From Anaeramoeba flamelloides (Eukaryota > Metamonada > Anaeramoebidae), in assembly GCA_027625915.1 (NCBI GenBank), contig JANTQA010000015.1, positions 11,685,001 to 11,749,000 of the forward strand: a DNA stretch of 64,000 nucleotides, given 5' to 3'. Made by a program: the position numbers and the translations under genes. Under the pieces are notes generated by a model. That model was not told the origin of the DNA. It did not search any database and saw only the letters and a list, made by a program, of their open reading frames with translations. Shown piece after piece: positions 51,801 to 62,520 of this stretch (position 1 is the stretch's first letter; each line of letters opens with the position of its first letter).

Positions 51801-54800
51801 TCTTTTGGAAAATTTTATTGGGTTCGAATGCAAATTTTCGTGTTTACCAAATTTTCATTTTTAACAAATTTTGTTTTGATTACACCAAACAAACCAAATT
51901 TTAAAATAATCATTATACGACCATTAGCATTTTCCGGGTTTATGAAAAATCCTTCAAGCAATGACAACTAAAACCCCTTTCTGCATTTTTTTTTTAAAAC
52001 TATAGGTTTACAAGAAACAGGTATTTTCCGTTTAAGTGGCCAAAAGGGAGATATTGATCGGTATAAAGAGGAATTTGATTCAGGCAAAGACGTAACTTTT
52101 GAAAACGAAATGAATGTCCACAATGTTTCAGGTATTTTAAAACAATGGTTTAGGGAACTCCCAGAATCTTTGCTGACAAAAGAATTATATCCAAAATTTG
52201 TTCAAATCCAATGTAAAATTTTTATTTTTATTTTAATTTCTATCTTTCTTTTATTATTTATATGCCATTTTCAACAATTGATATACTTTTTTTTTTTAGT
52301 AAAATTTTTTTCAGGATTTATATTCAAATTGAAATTAAATTAATTTATAAAGAGCTAGACCCTTATCGAGTATGGTTGATAGATTGAAATTTCTTATTAT
52401 TCAAAATTAGTTTCTGTAATTTCTGTGATTTCTGTGATTTTCAAAATTATGAAATTTTAAAGAATACAGTAAAGCCCTATTTTATTGTTTAAAAAAAAAT
52501 TGAGAAACTAAACAATATTTTCAAATATCAGAATGGGTTTTGAATTCGTTTTCTAATCTAATGACTTTTTAATGTTTCTGAAAATTACTAATAATTAAAT
52601 TTAATTATTTCAAAAATCTATGTATTTTTTATCCCAAAATTTACATGGTGCAATTGACGCACTTGTCAATATTTTCTCTATTTCTATTTTTAAAAACAAA
52701 ATTTTTATAGATTAAAGATTCTTTTTCCAAATTTTATTGTTTACTTTATTGATCTTTTCGAATTGGTAAAGAACATTACAATTTACTTTTTTAAGATTTA
52801 ACTTTTTTATAAAACTGGAAAAACTTTTTATGTAACGTTTCAAATTTTGACTTCTTTGATCTAAAAGTAGAAAGAGATATTTCTAAAAACAATTGCATTA
52901 AAAACATAACATATTACATTTGTTTGAACATTTTTGGTAAAATTATATTTTTTTCAAATTCAAATCTTTTTCTCTCAAATCCAAAAATTAAGCAACAATC
53001 TCCAAAAAAAAAATAAATAATAAATGATCAGGGAAACAAACCAAACTGGAAAAGATAAACAAAGATTGGTAATCTTAAAAAAACAAAATTAAACACTTTG
53101 GTATTGTTAATCATGATGTAAAAAATGGAGTTTTGTTGATATGACCAACCCACCAAGGTGTAAATATTTATCTTTTTAAACATAAGCTTTTTACTTTGAA
53201 AAAATGTGTGTTGTATCATTTCTATAAACACGTTAATTCTTAACATATAGATAATTTAATGATCGATAGGTGAAGAAAATAATCGGCAATGCTAATTTTT
53301 TGTTTGGAATAGTGAAATATTAAAGTCTTGTGAACAGGAATGATGTAAATAGTGAACAGATCTTAATTTAAAATAGCCCACGAAAACTTTGTTATCATTG
53401 TTGGTAATATTTAAAAAGATTTTCAATTTTTTATTGAATATCTGATAAATGTTATTGTCATAATCACAAACTATGTTTTGATAATGCTTATTTTCTAAAA
53501 ATCCAATTTATTTAAAAAAAAGAAACTTGGAAAAAAATGTTTATTTATTTTCATTTTTTATTTGGACTTTTTATCATTGTTCTGTTTGACCATTCATGTT
53601 TATTAGAGGTTAAATAGTATAGTTGATTCGGTGTTGATCTTTTTAAAATTGTGGAAAAACTAATTTTTTCAAAAATGTGTCAATCGTGTCCAGAATGAAA
53701 TATATTACTTTATAAACTAAAATCATATTTTTTTTATAAAAATTTAAGGTGAATCTTCCAACATGAATGATATATTTTTAAAAAACATAGAAATTTCCAA
53801 ATGATAGCATGGCTAATCTTTACTGTAGACGAAAAACATAAAATTGAAAAAATAAAAAATTTAAAAAAAAAAACTTTGAAAATACCAATTACAATTAAGA
53901 AAATTGAAGTTTGGTAATGCCTTTTTAAATTCCTTTATTTATTAGCAAAAAACTTTATGCTAACATTTTTTTATTGATAGTTCAGGAATAAAAAAAATAT
54001 ATAAGGGACATTTCAAAAATTAATAATTCACTTTTTTTAAGGTTTTGATTTTATTTTTTACAAATTTTAAAATAAACTTTGTTTCAGTCAAAGAGGAATC
54101 CAAAAAAACATTTTTTTCAAATATCAATTATTTTATAAATGACCTTTGAAGAGTAAATAAGAAATAAGTAGAATAATAAACATCAAAGAATAGTTGATTT
54201 TGCGTATGAAATAATAATAATAAATCAATAGATTTTCTTAAAAATGTAAAAAATCAAATTCTTAGGTGCCCTATTGAAAAAAAAAAAACAATGATCATTT
54301 CAATTGGTATTTGAAAAAAAAATATCAATTGAAATAAAAATGACTTCTCTACAATCCTTATTTTTATTTTATCAATAACCTTCGAATAACACATTTTTAC
54401 CAAGTTACGTTCGATCTTGCAATAAAAAAAAATTTGCAAATTAATTATGTCAAAAAAAATCGAAAAAAAATAGTAAAAATGTGAAAAAATGATTTCAATT
54501 TTGGAATTTCCAAAATAAAATTTTTCTTCTAATATCCATTCAAACACTTTAGAACGCATGTATAATACTCTCCACAATTAGGCCACTTTGACTGAAAAAT
54601 GATTTATCAGGCTTTTATTTTTTTGTAATAATTAAAAATGAAATTATTAATAAGATTTAAGACCTATTTGTCATTGAATACTAAAGATTTTTTTCAATTT
54701 ATTGTTTCAGGTGAGTCACAAATTTTGAAACATCATTTACTGTAAATTAAAAAAAATATTTTCAATTTTTTGGTTTAATTAACCTTTTTAAATTTTGAAA

Positions 54801-57704
54801 ACACCCTGAAGAAAGAATTTTGTTAAATAAATCTTATTTTCAATTATAATTTTACATTTTTCAATTAAATTTTTATACAGTCCAAAATAAATTTATTTTA
54901 TTTTATTTGATCTTTAAAACCGTTATTTTTTGATTAAAATGAAATTTTCTTAAGGGTAGTGTTATGTTGAAAAAAAAAAAAATAATTACTAAAAAAGAAA
55001 TTTTATTTAATATTTTTTAAGTCAAATTTTTTTACTTTAATGCTAAATAGAAGTTTTTGAATAGTTTAAAGAAATTTTATAGATTTTTCCAATTTAAAAT
55101 TTTAATTGTATTTTTTTTTAATAAAAAAAACCTTAATTAGCAATTTTGAAACTATTTTTCAAGTTAGTAAATAAACTCCATTCCAAAATTTTATTCGGGA
55201 CGCTCTTTGAATAGAAAGTCTCAAATTTAGTCACTTCAAAATTCTATCATTAAAAGATTAAATGAAACTTTCTTTTGACCCTTAACAATAAATCCATTCT
55301 CCAAAAATTTGGGCAAACCCAAAATCAAAAAGAGAGAGAAAAAATCCGAATTTATGTGTATTTTTCCAAACTTAATATTAAATCATAGTTAAAGACCCAT
55401 TATCTATGTTTTTATACTTAATCCTTTTTATCCAAATAAAAGAAAAAATAATAAAACGAAAAAATAAAAATCTATGTTTCCAAAATGATGAAACAAGCGG
55501 AACAACCAAAAATTGTATTTTTAAATTTGTTGAAATTTCACCAACAATTATTTCTCGATCAAATGATTAGACACCATCAACTAATCTTATGTGAATTTTT
55601 TTATTTAACTAGAACTCAACTTTAAATTTTATCAATCATTGGATAAAATTTCCCGATCGAACTGAACAGGATTAAGCAATTGGAAATAAGAAATGAAAAC
55701 AAAAAAAGAAATAAAATGATAAAAATATTTGTTAAAATCAAAATTATTTCCAAATTGAAAGTAAATTGCAGTATTGTTATTCTTTAAACTGTTTTAAATG
55801 CGCCCAAAATTTTGTAATTTAATTCAGTATTTATTCATGATTTAAATAATATTTAAAGTTCATCTCTCGGACACTTTTTTAAAAAATAATACATCCAAAA
55901 ACTTTTTTTCAAATTTGTTTTTAACTTTTATCCTATAAGCAATTTTTAACTTTTGTTATTTAATACCTTTGTCATTATTTATGTTAATTTTTATAATTTT
56001 CTTTTTTTATTTAGAATATTAAAAAGAATTTTTAATCACACAATTTCGTTCTTTTATATATTTTCTTTTAATATTTGATCATTATTTTAATCTGTGGGGG
56101 TTACAAACATCTTAATCAAAATTGAATAATCATTTTTTTTTTTTTTTTTTGTGGTTATATTTTAAGAGAAGGAGACCTCCTATTTTCTCTTGAAAGAACA
56201 GTCAATCAAAAATAATTTTTAAACAAAATCACAAGTGTAAAAATGAATGTTGTAAAAAATAGAGTTTTTACAATTTTAGAGATAAATAAAGAGTTCCATG
56301 GATTTATCCAAATTTAGGTTTGAGCAAAAAGAAACCTCCGTTTTTGGTTTTTGAGCTCAAAGGGATTTTCAATATAAAATCGTTTAGTAAATACCAACAC
56401 TTTGTTTGAATTTAATTTTTTTTTCAAAAATTGCAAGATTAGTATCCACAAAACAATTTTTTGATTAAAATTATTATTAGTCTATTAAGATAATCAGATA
56501 TTTCGTTTACTATTACTCAAATTTTGGATAAATCTATTGAACTCTTTATTTATCTCTAAAATTATAAAAACTCTATTTTTTACAACATTCATTTTTTACA
56601 CTTATGATGTTGTTTTAAAAAAAAAAGAAGAAGAATAATTTGATTATTTTCTCAAAATTACAAAACTTTTGTAAAAAAAAATTAAAAAATTAAAATGTTA
56701 AATAAGACCGTATCAATTAAAAATAGTTCAAACCCCACCCTTTTTAATACAAATTGAAATAAAATAGACTTTAAAAATATTAAAATCAAATACTTTGTAT
56801 GATTGTTGACTTTCCCATCTATCTCTTTTGTACAAATATTATTTTATTGTATCGAGTTTTTATATAATTCAATTAATTGTATTTATAATAAAATTAATTA
56901 ATTTAAATAAATTAAATACTGTAATATTCATCAATAGATTACTAATTAAAAAAAAATTTAAGATAGCATTGAAGTAATCAATAGATTCATCTCAAAATGA
57001 TATACTGATCTATTTTTCTATTATCTTACTTCTTTCTCATCTCCCACTTACCACCTTCGATATTTTTCCAAAAATAATTATAAATTAAACCCAAAGCAAA
57101 TTATCAAGGAAAACAATTAGTTGAACAAGAAAAATTATTAGTTGATCAATTACCAAAATTAAACAAAAGAATTTTTGAAATAATCTCAGAATTAATGCAC
57201 AAAATTAAAAAATATGAAAAAGTAAATAAAATGGGAATCCAAAATTTAGCTTTACTATTTGGGCCAACTTTATGCTCTCTTAGAGGAGAAAAGGCAAATA
57301 ATGTCATAAATATGTCAATAGAATGCCAAATTGTTTCAATTATGTCAAACAATCATGACTATATGTTTGGTAAATCAGAATATGGTGTAAATTTAATTGA
57401 TCAGGATGAAGACAATAACTATGATGATGACGATGAAAATTATACAAAGGAGTTATCCAAAGCGATAGCAATTGACAATAATATCCAAATCGATCCAGAG
57501 AATGTTGACGAACAAATTTTTTTTAAAGTTGGTGATATTATAAGTGTCACCAATACAGATGACGAGGAATGGTGGTATGGGAAAATTATTTGTCGAGAAG
57601 ATGGTAACAAAGAAAATATTGAACAATTTGGTTATTTTCCAGCTTCCACTGTTGAAAAAATTGGAGAAGACGAATATTTAACACTAATTAACCAAGAAAA
57701 ATAA
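45806..57704 (+). CDS. SH3-PH-RhoGAP-SH3 domain protein (Rho-family GTPase-activating protein)
   Basis: Five exons, 45806-46129, 46286-46480, 46642-47080, 52006-52212 and 57097-57704, join in phases 0, 0, 1 and 1 to give 590 aa. Residues about 4-60 are an SH3 fold (FLVLHSYKPKKKGELTLEIGD) whose usual Trp pair is replaced by MCEG. A PH domain (about 72-170) ends in the invariant-Trp helix AKVWIEKI. A Ser- and Lys-rich basic linker (about 175-285) follows, then the RhoGAP domain (about 289-475) with arginine finger GIFRLSG (Arg328) and NLALLFGP. A second SH3 (about 511-577) has the canonical EEWWYG. Such proteins switch off Rho/Rac/Cdc42 GTPases at membranes and so shape actin; that is family knowledge. 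The exon 2 donor (AGT|GTTTGT) is the least certain junction. Introns 3 and 4, each about 4.9 kb, are full of repeats. Confidence 0.9.
48194..48358. repeat. Family G palindromic repeat
   Basis: It contains inverted pairs of AATTCTGGAAAACCTA and TAGGTTTTCCATAATT with AGTAAAATC between, ending in CCTAGGCACTTGACGG. It is related to 36781-37222. Confidence 0.65.
48865..49984. mobile_element. Family A element, copy 2, 1.12 kb
   Basis: It starts TTAAGGAATCAGTACTCTAC and ends with TACTACCCCCTTAA; it matches 14862-16000 along its length in the same orientation, with many small differences. It lies in RhoGAP intron 3 directly before the LINE fragment. Confidence 0.85.
50040..50895 (+). mobile_element. 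LINE fragment (3' part of ORF2)
   Basis: Broken plus-strand frames give, in order: GVKLQIFKAICISQLIYGSV, FNLTQKDFDSIDVFWINKKV, a Lys-rich stretch (50245-50517), and a C-terminal cysteine-histidine segment CNLCKKYQNTEIDEDIDHF followed by PSYEENRKIWIK. This is the connection and terminal zinc-binding region of LINE reverse transcriptases. The first part is nearly the same as the LINE at 31562-32578, so both belong to one family. The fragment is frameshifted and 5'-truncated. Its 3' end passes into GTGCCGTAGAGTGCCTAAG, as in family G. Confidence 0.85.
50898..51175. repeat. Family G palindromic repeat next to LINE 3' end
   Basis: It opens GTGCTGTAGAGTGCCGTAGA, has the inverted pair GAGTTTTCTGTTTATTTGGA-like about the centre near 50955, then CCAGAATTTAAAAGAATGGA. 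A separate palindrome GGAAATTAATTTCC follows at about 51174. Confidence 0.65.
54085..54594. mobile_element. Family I inverted-repeat element, copy 2 (contains empty TA site)
   Basis: The left end is CAGTCAAAGAGGAATCC and the right end, reversed, is CAGTCAAAGTGGCCTAATTG. It aligns with 4151-5138 except for the 487-bp Tc1-like insert there; the single TA at 54471-54472 marks the unoccupied target. The CAGT termini suggest Tc1/mariner. It lies in RhoGAP intron 4. Confidence 0.83.
55140..55260. repeat. Dispersed repeat J, copy 2
   Basis: Reverse-complement match to 18473-18660, lacking the central ~60 bases found there. It lies in RhoGAP intron 4. Confidence 0.55.
55290..55845 (+). repeat. Dispersed repeat E, copy 1, with a small conserved frame
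   Basis: It matches 63140-63690 in the same orientation over about 550 bp with substantial divergence. A 46-codon frame (55485-55625) contains KFHQQLFLDQMIRHHQ; the second copy has the same frame as KLHQQWLIDQMIRYHA. It may be a fragment of a mobile element or of a duplicated host exon. Not recognised. Confidence 0.65.
56229..56611. repeat. Foldback element with 90-bp arms
   Basis: The arms at 56229-56318 and 56521-56611 are reverse complements with few mismatches, sharing AGTGTAAAAA, TGAATGTTGTAAAAAATAGA and AGAGATAAATAAAGAGTT. The centre is about 200 bp. The long, well-preserved arms suggest a recent insertion. It lies in RhoGAP intron 4, about 490 bp before exon 5. Confidence 0.82.
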
Positions 57705-57805
57705 TTTTAATAAACCTTTATTTAAAATTTAAATTTAAACGAGAAACTAAAAAATAATTTTTATTTTATTTTTTTTATTTTTTATTTTTATTCAAAATTT
57801 TCATT

Positions 57806-58949
57806 TTAAGAGATCTATCTTGCACTGAAATAGTGACAAAATATAAAAAATATGTTATTGATGATATTATCCACTTACTTACAAATTTTGGATATATCAA
57901 GTGAAAAAAATTTTCTTCGACCCGAAAAGTAAGTAATTTTTTTTTATAAGATCATTTTTTTTTAAAAATTTTTTTTAGAAAAAGAAAGTTACTAAATTCC
58001 TTTTATTTCTTACATTAGAAAAAGTTTTTACCCAGTTTATTGCCATTTCCATCATTATTATACAATACAAAGTCTTTATTATTACAAATAGTATAAACAT
58101 TTTTTTTTCTTTTTTGAGATAATTCATTTGTTTAACCAATAAAAAATCATTTTATTCAGACATTATGAAAAATAATTTTATTATTTTAATAAGGGTAATT
58201 ATAACGATTAAAAGTTTCAAACAATTTAAAATTTTACCAAGAAATTGTGTTGTTTAGTTTTAATATTAAATTTGATTTTTCAAAATATAACTTTTCTTAT
58301 ACATATTTGAGAATTTTGAAATTTTAAACTCAAAATTCAAAACGAATTTTTTTATTCCAAAAAATGATTTGAATTTCTATTATAATTTTTGTGAACAAGT
58401 CCAAATCCTGTCCTAAAAGAGAATATTTTACAATTTCCTAACTGATTTGATATTTTTTTTCAATTTTTTAAAAAGTGACAAAACAACTTTTTTTAAAACT
58501 TTAAAGAATAAAAAAATTTTACTTAATAGATCTCAATTTAAAAGATTAACTTTATGTGAAAATTCTATCAAATTTAGATTGATTTAAACCCTGCACCCAT
58601 CATTAGCTTTATTGTTGAGATTTGAATTGAAATAATAATAATCAAAAATATCATTATAATAATTTTTTTTTAAAAACAAAATAATTCTTTCCAATATAAA
58701 ACTAAATAATATGTTACTCCATTTTCAAGAATATTCTTAATTATTTATAAAAATAATGTACTACTTTTTTTGGTTTTATATTGGAGATGCATTTAATTTT
58801 GATTTCATAAGAATAGACTCAAATTAAAAATTTGTTTAGGTGCGGTTAAATCATCGATTTCATAAGCCGAAACAAAAATTACCATGAAAAAATTTATTTC
58901 AAGATCTTGACAAGTTTTCAATTTATTTTTCAAAAATATCACCATTAAT
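57806..58949. mobile_element. Family A element, copy 3, 1.14 kb
   Basis: The same element as 14862-16000 and 48865-49984, in the same orientation but the most diverged copy; its start is TTAAGAGATCTATCTTGCAC and its end CACCATTAA. It lies just beyond the RhoGAP stop codon. Confidence 0.78.
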
Positions 58950-59584
58950 ATTTTATATAAGTATATTCTTTAAATTTTTTTTTACAAATACCTGATATTC
59001 CAACATTTTCTTTGTGGTTTAAACCATATAAAATATGTTAAATACGTGTTGTATCAATCTTTTTGATTAGGAGGGTGTTCAAAATTTGTTACAATCCAGA
59101 AAATTTCTAAAATTAAAAATTTTTAGGGTATATTTGGTACCGAGTTGGTAGTGTGTAGAAAATCTTTTTAAGAAATAGAAAGTGAAATTTGAATTTAATA
59201 TCCTACTAAATAGATTAGACCTGGAATATATTTAACTAAAATTCAAGTTATACTATAATTGTTGGTAAAGCACGTTAGTTTTTAAATAGTTCACAGACTT
59301 TAATAGTAAGATCATAAATGTTCTTTACCATAAATTATGGATTGTTACAAAGTGATCACAATTAAATAATTGTCACTTTGTATATTTTTTTCATTACTCT
59401 CTCAAGTTCTAAAATTAGAAAACCTAAGTAATCATATTTTAGCACTTAAAAACAATATTTAGAACTCCCAAAAGTAATTTTACCATTCCCGACCACAATC
59501 TCAAATCAAACAAATTATCATTTTTTTTATAATTTTTCATTTTTTATTTTTTACATTTTTAAGCAATTACTTTGGAACAATACA

Positions 59585-59857
59585 ATGAACGAACAAAAAA
59601 GAAATCTCCCAAAAAACCAAGAAATACACAACTCAGATCATACCAATAAGTTTCTTGAAATCAAAAACAAGAAAACAATCTGTGAAATATGTTCAAAACA
59701 AAAACCAACATTTACCTGCACACAATGCAACATATATTATTGTAATAATTGTCAATCACAAGCGCATATCCCAATAATGAAAAAAAAACACCAACAATAT
59801 ATCGTTGCTCTTTTAGATGGAAACCTTGACGGTATTCATTACCTTTTAATTGTCTGA
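59585..59857 (+). CDS. B-box zinc-finger protein, N-terminal exon
   Basis: The frame from ATG at 59585 encodes a B-box: Cys33, Cys36, Cys45, Cys48, Cys53, Cys56, His61 and His69 (CEIC, CTQC, YCNNC, AHIP and KKHQQ), a zinc-binding fold used for protein contacts, as in TRIM proteins. As a single exon it would be 90 aa and stop at 59857. More likely it is a first exon, with donor GACG|GTATTC at 59832. A candidate continuation in the right phase begins at about 60001 (EGNERVNKQITH) and ends at 60072. Another open stretch at 60123-60261 is protein-like but unplaced. The gene could be truncated by transposon activity. No RING or coiled coil was found. Confidence 0.6.
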   Translation: MNEQKRNLPKNQEIHNSDHTNKFLEIKNKKTICEICSKQKPTFTCTQCNIYYCNNCQSQAHIPIMKKKHQQYIVALLDGNLDGIHYLLIV

Positions 59858-60449
59858 TGATCATTTTTTCTTTTTTTTTTTCATAGCTTTCGATTAAAAA
59901 ACTGTATTTCTCATAACAAAGAAAAAGAACATAACAACGTGAACTGTTAATCTTCAAACCAATTGGAAATTATTTTGATTATTCATTTGGTTTCATGGAG
60001 AAGGTAATGAACGTGTTAACAAACAAATTACTCATTCTGAATTAAACACTTTTTCCACAATCCTTGAATAGTTGTTATTTTATGATATTTGAATCTAACT
60101 TTTTTCATTTCTTTTTTGATAGATTAAGTGACTTGTTCTTGTTAAAAAATGAGGAAAGATCCTATTTAAGGCTCTGGTCATTTACCGTGGATTTGATTCA
60201 TACTCACGGAGTGGCTTGCCAACAAAAAAGAATATTGTGCAATTACACTTCTTTGGATTGATAAAAAATTCGACTAACAAAGAAAAAATTTATATGGATC
60301 TCTTATTCGCAAAAAATCCACAATACTGTTAATTGTAAAATAAAAAGATCAAAATTTTAATTCAGCTTTCCAAAAAAATCACTGAACCAGAAAATTAAAA
60401 TAAACCATCAAATTTCCCCATTCTCAAAAGTAAATTAATAATTTAAACT

Positions 60450-60868
60450 GACAGTTGTGGAAAAAAAGTGAAAAAAGGAAAAAAAGTGAAACATGGTTTT
60501 TAATTGGGAACATTACTGAAAATGAAAAGTAAGATCAATGAAAAAAAGAATAAATAAATAAATAAACTCAAAATGAAGTGTTCTACACAATAACAGTTTT
60601 TTGAATACTATCTTTTAGTATGGGTTTTTCTTTGATTGATCAATTATTAAAAATTTGTTCAAAAAATTAACTATTTTTGAGATCTCCAAAACCACAGCTT
60701 GAATTTAGATAAATCAGGTAGATTTAAATTGAATTTGTTGGGTTGATAGAAAATAATATAATGGGTTATTATTTGAAGTTAATTGGTTTCTTCTTTTAAT
60801 TGATTTTACTTTTCATTTTCAGTAATGTTCCCAATTAAAAACCAGTTGAACTTTTTTTCCACAACAGT
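60450..60868. mobile_element. Inverted-repeat element, about 420 bp (CAGTTGTGG-ended)
   Basis: The left arm starts ACAGTTGTGGAAAAAAAGTG and the right arm, reversed, starts ACTGTTGTGGAAAAAAAGTT. Both continue through GGTTTTTAATTGGGAACATT and ACTGAAAATGAAAAGTAA. A stretch like the right arm also occurs within the Tc1-like MITE at 4784-4820. Probably a Tc1/mariner-type MITE. Confidence 0.75.
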
Positions 60869-61877
60869 GAGTTATAAGAATTAAAAATTTGAAATGTTAC
60901 ATGATTCAATCTTTTTTTGGAAAGCTGGACTAAAATTTTGTTCGATTTATTTTGTAACAAATAGTTTCAAAAAAAAGAATATAGGGTTTCCCAATTCCAA
61001 AAAACCAAATTTTAAAAAAAAAAATCATCTTTTCTTATTTTAAATTTCCAAAGTGTCAAATTTCATTAATTTAAAACAAATTGTTTTCTTTCAGTATAAA
61101 ATCGATTTAATTCGATTTAATGTATTTTTGGTTAGATTTATAATCCTAAATATTTGACAAAGCAAGTGTTTTTTTACATTATTTGAGATAAAAATAACTA
61201 ATTTGAGAAAGGGAAAAAATGAAAAAAATTTTAAAGATCTCAAAAAGCGTCAGAGAGCTACACCTCGAAACTGGCACAGTTTGTTTTCAAAATTAATAAA
61301 AATCACAACGGTATAAATTGGAAATTGGGTATACACACTTTGGTACTTTTTTCTAAAAATTTTCTCGTTTTTGATTGTTGATTTTTAGAGATCTACTCAT
61401 ACACCAAATTTTGTTGAGTTTTTGATTGTTATTAGGTACTTATTAAAAATATTAAAAATTTTTTTTCCATTTCAGAAAATTATTTTTTAGAAATGGAACG
61501 AATATTCAAGTTATTTTATTTTTTTAATGTGAGAGGGATATTATTCAATTTTTTGTTGTTATGAAAATTGGTTAATATATTTGTTTACGGTCCGAGGAAT
61601 TTTTAGTGCATACTATAAGATCACATATAAAAAGCAAAAAATAATCGAAATAGTACACGAAAAAAAAAATCAATAACACACAAAAAAAGATTGGCAATAA
61701 TAACTGAAATTTTTTTTTTTACAGCTTAAACAATAATCTCAAAAAAATTGTGTACTAATTATGGATAATCTTATTTTTTTTCAACCCAAACAATAATCTA
61801 AAAAAAAAAATTATGTTGCTTATAATTAAGGATTCTGCCTTAAAAAAAAATTGTTTTTTTGAACTTCCCTAATAAAA

Positions 61878-62092
61878 AACATTTTTTATAACATCTATAT
61901 AACATTTTTATAACAATATTTCCTTTTATATGATGATTTTTTCAATATTTTTTTGAAAAATATTCTTATAACGGGCTTATAACATGTTTTATAACATATT
62001 TTTATGTTATAAAAGTTGTTATTATAAAATTTTATAACATTTTAAACCTTTATAACACCTTTACAACACGTTTATAACATGTTATAAAAAAC
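61878..62092. repeat. Degenerate TTTATAACA tandem array
   Basis: Fifteen or more irregular occurrences of TTATAACA, with both orientations mixed (ATGTTATAA also present), over about 215 bp. Confidence 0.75.
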
Positions 62093-62520
62093 TTTTTTTA
62101 TTAGGATTGTTTGATTAATTAGAGTGTGTTAAAAAGTGCTAGGGCTGATATTAAATAACCATGGAAATTATTTTGTGTTAATATTATAACATAATTGCAC
62201 AAATAAACTCATTAAATACTGTATCTACTTTATGAGTATGTACCTTTTGTTTATGTAATGTTTCCATCTTACTTGCCCGAAGCTTCTAAAATTTTTCTGT
62301 TTTGATTAATCCAAAAAAATGTTAACAATAAGTCACTTTTTCCAAACGATTACAGGATCATAACCAAATAATTTTTCCTTCTGAAATCATTTTTTTTTAT
62401 TTATCATTATTTATATGCCTTATTCCAATTAAAAACAAACCAGTATGCACCACATAATAAACTCCTAATTCAATTTTTTATGACACACCAAAATTCAATT
62501 TTCAAAAAAAAAACATCTTA

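Noticed and set aside
54254-54577. 107-aa minus-strand hydrophobic frame
   Set aside because: Inside family I copy 2 and not preserved in copy 1; membrane-like composition follows from T-rich sequence.
57146-57352. Minus-strand 68-aa frame
   Set aside because: Antisense of RhoGAP exon 5.
59082-59352. Possible inverted-repeat element (TTTGTTACAATCCA near both ends)
   Set aside because: The arms match only over about 15 bases and the borders are not definable.
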